DNA from: Prosthecodimorpha hirschii
GTDB taxonomy: Bacteria; Pseudomonadota; Alphaproteobacteria; Rhizobiales; Ancalomicrobiaceae
DNA length: 32,300 bases
Assembly: GCF_001305515.1 (NCBI RefSeq)
Contig: NZ_LJYW01000005.1
Location: 1 to 32,300, forward strand
Direction of reading: 5' to 3'
The translations under genes and the position numbers were made by a program. Shown one piece after another: positions 23,876 through 32,087 of the stretch. Position 1 is the first letter of the stretch, and each line of letters begins with the position of its first letter. The notes under the pieces were generated by a model that searched no databases, was not told the DNA's origin, and was given only the letters and a program-made list of their open reading frames with translations.

Positions 23876-24773
23876 TCCCGAAAGACTGATCCACTCGCGC
23901 CATTGAACGCGCGAGATCGAGCAGTCGCAGGAATGCCGGATTATCATTGCGCGACGCCCAGACGGCGCGAAATGGCAATATCTCGCCGACGATCGGGCGA
24001 AACACCACGCCGGGAAACTGCGTGCCCGTCGTGGCCTCGCTGGTCACGGTGAGTCCGCGTCCGAGCGCCACAAGCTGCATCAGATTATCTCGTCCTACCG
24101 CCTGCTGCTGGATCTCGGGATGGTGTCCGAGGTCGGCGAGACGCTGGACGAGATAGTCGTGGATTTCTTCGCCGGGCGCGCTCTCGCTGACTATGAAGGG
24201 CTCGCCAGCCAGATCGCCGAAGGTGACTTCCATGTCGTCGGCATGAGGGTGATGCAAAGGCAACACCGCGAAGATGCGTTCCGTCCAAAGGTGCTGGCTC
24301 TGGCAATCCGGCCAGCTCGTGAGCCCAGTCAAGAACGCAACGTCGAGTTGACGCTGCCGCACGGCGGCGACGTGTTCAGCGGGATTACCATCGGCAAAGC
24401 TCAACTTCACCGCTTTGTAGCGCTGCCCGAAGGCTTGGAAGAGGTCAGCCAGAAAGCCAGAGGCCAGCGACGAAAAGATGCCGATTCGAACTTCGCCATC
24501 TTCCCCGCGGCCGATCGCAGACACTTCCGCTCGCGCCATCCCGATTTGCGACAGTGCCTTTCGACCGCGTTGAACGAATTGCCTGCCTGCTTGGGTGAGT
24601 TGCACGCCACCTGCCGATCGCGTGAACAAGGGGGCGCCAAGCCGATCTTCCAGATCACGAATTCGGCGGCTGATAGCTGATTCCTGTATGCCCAGTGCGG
24701 CAGCTGCTCGGCGAAAGCTACCGTGATCGGCAGCGGCAATCACATAACGAATGTGCCGAATTTCAAAGGGCAA
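23808..24773 (-). CDS. LysR-family transcriptional regulator
   Basis: This predicts 321 residues from a TTG start. GGCGGAG lies about eight bases upstream, and no ATG is available before the conserved region. Residues 1-60 form the winged helix-turn-helix: IRHIRYVIAAADHGSFRRAA, then LGIQESAISRRIRDLE and GAPLFTRSAGGV. The rest is the substrate-binding domain (VRIGIFSSLASGFL, DVAFLTGL, IVSESAPGEEI). A LysR gene next to the trb operon end is common in these elements, and its effector is unknown. It is convergent with the DUF2274 gene, overlapping 68 bases. It lies 73 bases downstream of the DUF499 gene in the same direction, so read-through is possible. Confidence 0.9.
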   Translation of the reverse strand: MPFEIRHIRYVIAAADHGSFRRAAAALGIQESAISRRIRDLEDRLGAPLFTRSAGGVQLTQAGRQFVQRGRKALSQIGMARAEVSAIGRGEDGEVRIGIFSSLASGFLADLFQAFGQRYKAVKLSFADGNPAEHVAAVRQRQLDVAFLTGLTSWPDCQSQHLWTERIFAVLPLHHPHADDMEVTFGDLAGEPFIVSESAPGEEIHDYLVQRLADLGHHPEIQQQAVGRDNLMQLVALGRGLTVTSEATTGTQFPGVVFRPIVGEILPFRAVWASRNDNPAFLRLLDLARSMARVDQSFGINGSAKSAALHAGPSQTPDPSR

Positions 24774-24846
24774 CGCAGCAACTCCGCCTCTTCTCCGATT
24801 CGGGCCAATCGCCGTCTGCAGTTTGAGGAATTAGGTAACTCTACTT

Positions 24847-27800
24847 TCATTCGACTGACTTCTCGATGAACCCGAGGGTGTTCGCGTTCTCAATCAACGT
24901 TCTCACTTTTGCTCGATCTAGGCCTGATGGAACATCAGCGTCGATTTCCAAACGAAGTTTCACGGCGCTATTCGGAAGCGTTGTGAGCTGCTCGACGATC
25001 GCCTCGACAATCTGATGGATGTCCCGCGCTGGCCGCTCAGGTGAGATCATCACCGCGCCAATAAATCGCGTCGGCTTCTTTTCTGTCGGCGACGTGGTAG
25101 GTCCGCCACCGATGACAGGTTCGCCCGGCGTCGGCAGAGTACCGCCAGCGCCCCCTAGCGTGCCGCCAGCATCGGTTTGTACTGGCGCCGGACGGTGTGC
25201 GTCGGCGACATCCGGTTTAATGATGACACTGTCGCTGTCGATGACCACTGGCGTATTGCCCGCCCGCTCGATAGCAAGCCCCGCATAGGTGTCCGTCTTC
25301 TCGTCCCACCGCTCGGCATAGGCGAAAGGACCGGGCAGGATGCCGCTGATCGCCGCATGCACCGCCTTGACCAGCACATCCTGCCCTTTCAGGCGCGGCA
25401 AATAGATGTAGCGGTTCAGATATTCCCGCAGATCCTTGAGCGACAGTCTCGGCTTGTCGTTCCAGATGTATTTCTGGAGATCGCGGTCGAGGCGCGACGG
25501 CCCCAACTCCATCAGCAAGCCCTCTTCAGCCACCAGCTTCTTGCTAGCCCGAGCCAGCAGCCCGTCCTGCGCCGGAATCTTGCCCGACACCCACTCCCAA
25601 TCGGCCTGGGCACTCTCCTGGGCCGGATAGTGCAGATAGCACCACGCCTCTTTGAGGCGGGTCTTCATCGTTTCTCTCGCTTCGGCTTGCTTCGCCTCGG
25701 CGAGCTTCTGGTCGCTCGGCCGGAGTTCAAGGCGCTCCTTGTCGCGGACGATTTCGCCCCAAGCCAGGGACGCGCGAACGGCATCCCGCAGATGGTCGAG
25801 TTGCCGGGCTTCCGCTGCGATGAACACCAGCATGTTGCGATAGACGCGCGGCGTACTGCCCCGCTGAGTGAGGATGTCCTTCGCTTCGACCAGTGCATCC
25901 GAGCCATCGCGCCCGTTGTGGGGATATTTGACGCCCAGCACGACGGCGCGCACGCCGCCCGCCTCGTCGGGAACTTCAGCTGATGACGCGGGTGCCACCT
26001 GCACGGCATCGAAATGCCCGCGGTCGGCGAGGCCGTTCACATATTTTCCGAGTTCGGCGTCGATCGTCACGTCGACAAGCGCCGCCTCGATCTGCGCAGC
26101 CTTGTCCGCGGCGATGCGATTGAGGCTCGCCGACATCGAATACCAGTACCGACCAAGATCGGCGTGCATGAACTTAGCCTGGTTGGTCAGCCGGCGCAGC
26201 GCATCGCCGAAGATCGCAGGGCGCTCGCCCGGCTGCACGACGCCGAGATTGATCTGCTTATCGTCGAGGCCGGTGTTCTGTTGCTGGGCAGTGGGCGCCG
26301 TTCCCATGAAAATCGCGCGGGCAACGCGGCGGGTCGCCGAGTACCGGTTCAGGTTCGGCGCCGACTGATCGACTTTGTAGGGAGTCGACGCAGTGCCATC
26401 GACATCGCCGGCGATGATCGACTGCCAGCTCACGTCGAGATAGTGGAGCAATTCCGGCTCCACACGCGGCGAACTCACCGCCACGCTGCCGGGCATAATC
26501 ATCACCGACGGATCGGCATTCATCCAAAGCTCGTGAATGGCCTGCGCCATCAGGCGCAGCACGCCGCGCGTGCGCTGAAATTTTTCGAGGGATCCCCAAC
26601 TTGTGTAGAGCTGGTCGAACAGTTCGGGATGGATCGGATAAGCCTTTTCCAGCTTGCGCCGGTAATCCTCATCCGCGCAGCCTTGCGGGAAATCGTTGGC
26701 GTTCTCGCGGTAGAGCTTGGCGAACTGCTTCAGCGTGTTGTCGCGGTGGTGGAATTTGTCTCCCGGGATGTCCTTGAACAGCCGCCGCCGGACGATCTCA
26801 TAACTCTCTTCCTGACTAGCCGGTCTCCACGAGGATTCCACGCGGCTGAAGGTCTGCTTGAGACGCGCAAGCGCCTCTTGACCGCCTTCGCCGCCGACCT
26901 CGATCTGCGAGGCCGGCAAGGACGCGACGAGTAGTGTGCCAGGGCTGGCCTTGACCGCCTCGGTCAGCGACTGGACGAAGGACAGGTTCGCGTCGAACGA
27001 TCCCGAAGGCAGCCCCTCGACCTTGTAGATCTGCCGCAGGTAAGCGACCCATTCATCGATCAGGATCAGGCACGGCGCGTATTTCTTGAAGAGCGCCTCT
27101 AGGAGGTGTGAGCCCGGCGCGATGCCGCTGGCGTCGTTTTCCGCCACCATCGCGTAAGCGTCAGCGCCGCCGAGCTGCCAAGCAAGTTCACCCCAGGTCG
27201 TGCGAATCTTGCGGTCGCCCTCCGCAAGGAGCAAGTCCTGCGGCCCCCGTGACGTGCCGACGAGCACGGCCCGGTTGATGGCCTTCGGCACGCTGAGCCC
27301 CTGCTTCTCGAGCAACTGGTCCAGGCCGGACAGGTCCTGGACCGGCGTCGGTCCCGCCATGTGATAGAGGGCCAGCATCGAGTGCGTCTTGCCGCCGCCA
27401 AAGTTGGTTTGAAGCTCGACGACCGGATCGCCGCCGGTGCCTGACAGCCGCTTCGCGGCCCCGACCAGAAGTGCGCTCAAACCTTCGGTAAGATACGTAC
27501 GGCTGAAGAACTGGCGCGGATCGCGGTACTCCGGCGGCGCGCTGCCCGAGTGGACTTTGGCGAGGTCGGCCGCGAACTCAGCCTGCTGGAACTCGCCGGT
27601 AGCGACATCCTGGTGCGGCTCGACCACCTCGCGCCACGGCAAAAGCCCCGCCACCGTTTCTACCGAGATCTCGAGGCGCTGGGTTTTCCGCCGCTCCTCA
27701 TTGCGCTGAAGTTCAGTGAATTTCGTGCGGAGGATGGTATCGCGCATCTTGCCAAGGAGCTCGGCCGTCTCGCCGGCGCTGATCGCCTCCATTAGACGAC

Positions 27801-28143
27801 GCATAGAATCGAGCGCGCGCTCGGCATCGTCGTAGGTGAAGGTCTCGTTGTGCGAGAGTTTGTTGCGGACGTCGCCCAGTTCGTTGACCAACGAGCGTTC
27901 GGCGCGGCCGAGAACCGCCTTGAACGCCTCGCTCCAGAAACGATCCATCGCATTGAAGAGCGCGGCCTGATCCCAACCGACCTCGCCATTGCTGTTTGGG
28001 CGCAGGCCCGGCAGCTTCTCAAGAACCTGGACCTGCCAGTGCCCCTTGAGCGAGGTTTCGAGCCGCTTTTCGACGAAGGGAATCAGCGCCGCCGGCAGCA
28101 GTTCCATCCCTTCAAACACATATTGGCGCGTACTTTTTGCCAC
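24847..28143 (-). CDS. DUF499 P-loop ATPase with N-terminal HEPN (Swt1-like) motif, putative defence ATPase
   Basis: This predicts 1098 residues from GTG at 28141-28143, with AGGGGGG eight bases upstream and 14 bases after the DUF1156 stop. The long frame extending to 28458 runs into that gene and is not used. Residues 1-125 are helical with RNKLSH (R93...H98), fitting the Rx4-6H motif of HEPN RNases as in Swt1-like domains. The ATPase region has Walker A QTNFGGGKTHSM (about 245-256) and Walker B CLILIDEWVAYL (about 358-369). Later parts are the DUF499 body, a Gly/Pro/Thr-rich linker (about 980-1015) and a C-terminal domain ending DRAKVRTLIENANTLGFIEKSVE (split: DRAKVRTLIENA, NTLGFIEKSVE). 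DUF499 and DUF1156 genes are known neighbours in defence islands. Nuclease activity is inferred from the motif only. Confidence 0.85.
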   Translation of the reverse strand: MAKSTRQYVFEGMELLPAALIPFVEKRLETSLKGHWQVQVLEKLPGLRPNSNGEVGWDQAALFNAMDRFWSEAFKAVLGRAERSLVNELGDVRNKLSHNETFTYDDAERALDSMRRLMEAISAGETAELLGKMRDTILRTKFTELQRNEERRKTQRLEISVETVAGLLPWREVVEPHQDVATGEFQQAEFAADLAKVHSGSAPPEYRDPRQFFSRTYLTEGLSALLVGAAKRLSGTGGDPVVELQTNFGGGKTHSMLALYHMAGPTPVQDLSGLDQLLEKQGLSVPKAINRAVLVGTSRGPQDLLLAEGDRKIRTTWGELAWQLGGADAYAMVAENDASGIAPGSHLLEALFKKYAPCLILIDEWVAYLRQIYKVEGLPSGSFDANLSFVQSLTEAVKASPGTLLVASLPASQIEVGGEGGQEALARLKQTFSRVESSWRPASQEESYEIVRRRLFKDIPGDKFHHRDNTLKQFAKLYRENANDFPQGCADEDYRRKLEKAYPIHPELFDQLYTSWGSLEKFQRTRGVLRLMAQAIHELWMNADPSVMIMPGSVAVSSPRVEPELLHYLDVSWQSIIAGDVDGTASTPYKVDQSAPNLNRYSATRRVARAIFMGTAPTAQQQNTGLDDKQINLGVVQPGERPAIFGDALRRLTNQAKFMHADLGRYWYSMSASLNRIAADKAAQIEAALVDVTIDAELGKYVNGLADRGHFDAVQVAPASSAEVPDEAGGVRAVVLGVKYPHNGRDGSDALVEAKDILTQRGSTPRVYRNMLVFIAAEARQLDHLRDAVRASLAWGEIVRDKERLELRPSDQKLAEAKQAEARETMKTRLKEAWCYLHYPAQESAQADWEWVSGKIPAQDGLLARASKKLVAEEGLLMELGPSRLDRDLQKYIWNDKPRLSLKDLREYLNRYIYLPRLKGQDVLVKAVHAAISGILPGPFAYAERWDEKTDTYAGLAIERAGNTPVVIDSDSVIIKPDVADAHRPAPVQTDAGGTLGGAGGTLPTPGEPVIGGGPTTSPTEKKPTRFIGAVMISPERPARDIHQIVEAIVEQLTTLPNSAVKLRLEIDADVPSGLDRAKVRTLIENANTLGFIEKSVE

Positions 28144-28157
28144 GGTCCGTTCCCCCC

Positions 28158-30950
28158 TTAAATGTCCAGCCGGATCTGACGATCGCCGCTTGTGTCGTGG
28201 ATGGCTGCCGCAGCCTTTGTCAGCTCGGTCCAATCGGCGATCAGGGCGTTGTAGGCCGTGGCCTCCTTCGCATCCTTCCGCTTGTTGGCGCTGATGTCGT
28301 AAAGGCAGTAGGCGAGATCCTTCACCGCCTCGGCCTGGGTGTTGATTTTCTTCAACAGGACAGCGGTGTCGTGGGAGATGCCGTCCTTCTCGTGCCGCCT
28401 GACCAGATGCTGGAGGCACTCCCACACCGTCAGGTGTCGGTCCTCCTCCGGGTCCCAATCCTCGTCGAGTTCATCACGGGCGAGGATGCGGACCTTGCCG
28501 GCCGCGCTGTCCACGATCCCGGCATGCTTGACGCTTTCGACCGAGATGCCGCGCGCCGTGGCGATGCTGTTGGCCGTCCCGTACTCGCCGGTCTTCAGCC
28601 CATTCTGCTCGAACCAGGTGATAGCGAAGCGCGTGTCTGGGTCGAACTCCCCCTGGATACCGCCCAGGTATTCGTCCAGTTCCTTGTTGATCAGCTGTAG
28701 TGCGGTCTTCACACTCATCGGATTGTCGTCCGACTCCAGTACAGCCTTATAACGCGAGAATACCCCCATGCCGGGTCCAATCGCAGATTGCGGCATATCT
28801 GCTGGTGCAATGGTAGCAGCCTGAAGCTCTGAGATCGCCGGCGGCAATTCACGTTTCAGGGCACGGATAAATTCGGCACGGGTAACGACCTCGGCTGTGA
28901 TCTCCTTTTTCCGGCACACCAAGACGACCGAATTTGCGAGAGCGTTGGTTCCAGTCGCAATTGTCCGGGCTGAACGCTCCGTTCGAACAGGCCACGTTCC
29001 AACAATCGCGTAACCTGCTTCAATCACAGCTTGTAAGAAGGTTGCCCAGCCGGTTGAACTCAGGCCGTCTTGCTCGACCTCGCTTTGCTTAAAGGCATAG
29101 TAGATTGTCGCGGGAAATGATGAAGATGATTGGCGGGCGAGGCTAGATATAGCCGCCGTCATACCCGTCAAAAAATGCTCCTCAGCATTCGCTTTCCCGC
29201 CGTGCCGATAAGGCGTCGCGACCAGCTCCTCTTCTTTAGGAACGGAAATAGTGCTTCCAAGATCAGGATAAACATCCTTGATATTACGCCTGAGCCATAC
29301 ATAAAAATAATCTGATAGATCCGCGTATCCTATATTGTCGTAGTATGGCGGATCAGTCGAAACGACTGCTCCATTCGGCAAACGTACATTCTGCGCATCG
29401 TGCTGGATCTCAGTGCCGGCCGCGTTTGGACTCAGCCCAGAGAGAGCCTTCCAGACCCAATCGACGGCTCCGAGATAGTTTCCAGTACTATCGCTGAAGA
29501 CATTGCATTCAGCGAAATCCCAAGTCATCGGGATCGCCTGCCGAGCAAACGTGAAACGGATGAACTCCGATGACGACCATGTGGCGATCGAACTGCCAGC
29601 ATCCGCAAGCCGGTCAATCGCAAACGACAAATACACGCTGACAGCTTCGGCGTAGGCTTTGGCACCTTTGCCGCCATCGCGCAGTGGGGTCGGATCAGAA
29701 GCGAGCCCGGCAACCAATGCGTCAGTCTGAATCTGTGTTCGCGCCTCTTGGACTAACTCGCTGAAGGTGTTCAGCGCTACCAACTGTCGGTCGGTAAACA
29801 AATCACCGAAGGTCGCCAAACCGTAGTCCACGGTCCAGAAATTCCGTGGATCATTCGGCAAACTGGTTCCTGGTTTCCAGTCGGGTTTTGCCGAAAAAGC
29901 GAGATGCTCGTGCGCCTCCGCAGGTGCGACATACGCCCGGCCACGATTGCCTTCCGCCACGATCGCAATCAGGGTTTGACCCATGTTGCCGGCGCGGCCA
30001 TTGCTTTTCACATAGTCAGGTGTGATCGCCGTATCCGACATAAGGCAACGGAAATTTGCACCGCGACCGGCCTTCGTCCCTTCTTTGGCCGCAGCGAGTT
30101 CGGCTTTCGTGCCACCTTGCCTGATCCGATAAGAGATGGCCTTGGCTTGCTTGTCGACAATCGGCTCTACCCACGTTTCCTTCCCGGCCTTAGTGCTGAG
30201 CAGGAAACTCGATGCGATAGGAACCTGCACGCTGGAAAAGGCAGGGTCGGGGCTGGGTACTGTTCTTGCCCAAATCCAAGCGATCACCGTCCCTTTGCCA
30301 CCGCCGTACTCCTTCGGTAGATCCACTTGTGGATAAAGATGCCCGATGCGCTCCCACGCCTTCTCACGCACCCACTCGCCATAGTATTTGACGTCCTCCG
30401 CAATGCCCTCGGCGTTGCGGTAAAACTGCCGGTCCTTTGGGCCTGGATGAATCGGTTCCTCGTTCTTGAACTTCGGCGGGATCTCGATCATCGCCTTGCC
30501 GATCATCACCGCGACCGGATTCAGATCAGACCCATAGGCCGGAAAACCGAGACGCTGCGCCTCCAGTGGAATCGATCCACCGCCCGAGAACGGGTCATAG
30601 ACCGGCGGCAGATCGCCGCCACAGCTCTTGCGGATTTCGGCGCGGGCACGTTCCAGCACCTCCTCGTTGGTCGAGTTCTCCCACTTCACCAATTCCTCAA
30701 TGATGCCAAACAGGCGCTTGCGCTCGGCCTCCTGCGCTTCATGCGTGGGGAATTTTTCGAGGTCGCTCGACGGATCATCGACAAGCTGGGCGAACAGCAC
30801 GGCGCGGCACGCCGCCAACGGCCGCCGCGCCCACCATAAATGCAGCGTGGACGGATGCCCGTGCCGGATCGATTTTTCGCGCGCTGAGGCCTCATTGATC
30901 TTCTCAAGAGGAATCGCGACTTCGATGAGCTTTTTCTTGTATTTTGTCAC
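28158..30950 (-). CDS. DUF1156 DNA methyltransferase (putative defence modification enzyme)
   Basis: This predicts 930 residues from GTG at 30948-30950, which overlaps the stop of the nuclease-like gene (GTGA) and has AGGTGG upstream. An ATG at 30968 would give 936 residues. Conserved DUF1156 features: LIEVAIPLEKINEASAREKS, then GHPSTLHLWWARRPLAACRA near the N-terminus. The SAM-binding motif is VYDPFSGGGSIPLEAQRLG with GSDLNPVA, and the catalytic motif is STDPPYYDNIGYADLSDYF in the second half. DPPY indicates amino-methylation of adenine N6 or cytosine N4. About 350 residues separate the two motifs and probably include a target recognition part. By eye the middle (about 28.7-30.3 kb) is lower in G+C than the ends, suggesting exchange of that part. 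It sits between the nuclease-like and DUF499 genes. Confidence 0.88.
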   Translation of the reverse strand: MTKYKKKLIEVAIPLEKINEASAREKSIRHGHPSTLHLWWARRPLAACRAVLFAQLVDDPSSDLEKFPTHEAQEAERKRLFGIIEELVKWENSTNEEVLERARAEIRKSCGGDLPPVYDPFSGGGSIPLEAQRLGFPAYGSDLNPVAVMIGKAMIEIPPKFKNEEPIHPGPKDRQFYRNAEGIAEDVKYYGEWVREKAWERIGHLYPQVDLPKEYGGGKGTVIAWIWARTVPSPDPAFSSVQVPIASSFLLSTKAGKETWVEPIVDKQAKAISYRIRQGGTKAELAAAKEGTKAGRGANFRCLMSDTAITPDYVKSNGRAGNMGQTLIAIVAEGNRGRAYVAPAEAHEHLAFSAKPDWKPGTSLPNDPRNFWTVDYGLATFGDLFTDRQLVALNTFSELVQEARTQIQTDALVAGLASDPTPLRDGGKGAKAYAEAVSVYLSFAIDRLADAGSSIATWSSSEFIRFTFARQAIPMTWDFAECNVFSDSTGNYLGAVDWVWKALSGLSPNAAGTEIQHDAQNVRLPNGAVVSTDPPYYDNIGYADLSDYFYVWLRRNIKDVYPDLGSTISVPKEEELVATPYRHGGKANAEEHFLTGMTAAISSLARQSSSSFPATIYYAFKQSEVEQDGLSSTGWATFLQAVIEAGYAIVGTWPVRTERSARTIATGTNALANSVVLVCRKKEITAEVVTRAEFIRALKRELPPAISELQAATIAPADMPQSAIGPGMGVFSRYKAVLESDDNPMSVKTALQLINKELDEYLGGIQGEFDPDTRFAITWFEQNGLKTGEYGTANSIATARGISVESVKHAGIVDSAAGKVRILARDELDEDWDPEEDRHLTVWECLQHLVRRHEKDGISHDTAVLLKKINTQAEAVKDLAYCLYDISANKRKDAKEATAYNALIADWTELTKAAAAIHDTSGDRQIRLDI

Positions 30951-32005
30951 AGTTCCACCTCGATCCATTCAAAATCCGGAAATGGCTGGCTGGGACGCTG
31001 CAATCTCAGCTCGCCCAGTAAGGAACCATCCGAAAAAACACTGCCGTAAAACGCCCCACCATCCAGGTCAGCAGGCGTGTCTCGCCACTCGGAAGGCTCA
31101 AGTGCCATCAACTCTGAAGCGGCGGCAGATTGTGTCGCCGAGCTCAGTGCGTTGAGGACTTTGAGATCGAGACCGACTAGCTCGATGTCGACGCCATCCC
31201 GTAACCAGGGGAGAGGCCAGAAGGGCCAGTCCCTAAAATCACGCCAGAATTCACGGCTGGATAGTTCGGGGTGCCTTGGCATCACTGAGGCTATGCTGAC
31301 GGCGTACCGACGCCCGGCAACGGAGATAACAGGAAGCTCGTACCGCTGCGGCTCTCCGTCGCCCGCACGAAGCCGAGCAGCCGCTTCGTCCAAGCCCATA
31401 GCCGACAGCCATGAGGCATAGTTTGCCCGGCGAACCACGTCCGGGGGAAACTCGACCGGACTTTCTGGGGTCTCCGGCTCGGGGTCGACGAAGGCGATGA
31501 GCGATGTCTCGCCAGAGGTATCGTTGGCCTCCCGCAGGAAGGTGCCGATCGCAAAACTCTTGATTGGCTGGGGATTGATATACTTGTCCCAACCGTCGAG
31601 TTGGCTCAGTCCATCTTTCAAAGCGCCTTTGATGGGTGGCATCTTGCCCGGGGAGGAAAATCCGCCCTTCGACTCAGCGAGGACCCATTCTCTTTGGCTA
31701 TTTTCGGCGATAAAATCAGGCGCCTTGGACTTGTCCGCCGGCCATTGTCGGTTCTGCGTGGCGGCGCGTTGCGTCCACTCGGTTTCAAAGCGACCGACGT
31801 AGGCGTAGCCTTTGTCCTCCAGGAACAGCAGAGCCATGCCTTGTGCGATCCGCCCCGCAAAGCCCGACCCTGAGAAGTCGGCGTAGAAACTCGACATGCC
31901 GTCTAGCAGGCACCACTCGTTCGCCGTCCAATCAAACAAGTGGCCATTTTCGAGCAGAAACCCGGTAGCCCCCAGCCATCGAATCGGGGTGGTCGGCCAT
32001 CGCAA
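30947..32005 (-). CDS. PD-(D/E)XK nuclease-like protein, possibly 5'-truncated by an IS256-family element
   Basis: From the TTG at 32005 (AAGAAGG about 8 bases upstream) the product has 352 residues. A helix AGRIAQGMALLFLEDKGYAY is followed by KAPDFIAE (D97) and WVLAESKGG (E111, K113), then KDGLSQLDGW. This order (helix, D, E-x-K, Gln-containing helix) is that of PD-(D/E)XK nucleases; the assignment rests on these motifs only. The frame stays open upstream to a stop at 32099-32101, within the IS256 end. That extra part reads like protein (GSVEFSAWRLAHAVKKADCL), so the original N-terminus may have been cut off by the insertion. The gene overlaps the DUF1156 start by four bases and could supply the cleavage activity of the operon. 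Confidence 0.65.
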   Translation of the reverse strand: MRWPTTPIRWLGATGFLLENGHLFDWTANEWCLLDGMSSFYADFSGSGFAGRIAQGMALLFLEDKGYAYVGRFETEWTQRAATQNRQWPADKSKAPDFIAENSQREWVLAESKGGFSSPGKMPPIKGALKDGLSQLDGWDKYINPQPIKSFAIGTFLREANDTSGETSLIAFVDPEPETPESPVEFPPDVVRRANYASWLSAMGLDEAAARLRAGDGEPQRYELPVISVAGRRYAVSIASVMPRHPELSSREFWRDFRDWPFWPLPWLRDGVDIELVGLDLKVLNALSSATQSAAASELMALEPSEWRDTPADLDGGAFYGSVFSDGSLLGELRLQRPSQPFPDFEWIEVEL

Positions 32006-32087
32006 GCAATCGGCCTTCTTGACCGCATGAGCTAAGCGCCAAGCGCTGAATTCAACGCTCCCCGATGCCTTAGGCAGCGGCCGTGTT

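Noticed and set aside
28144-28458. Upstream extension of the DUF499 protein to 1203 residues
   Set aside because: It runs inside the DUF1156 gene. The GTG at 28143 has a strong ribosome binding site and directly precedes the conserved N-terminal region.
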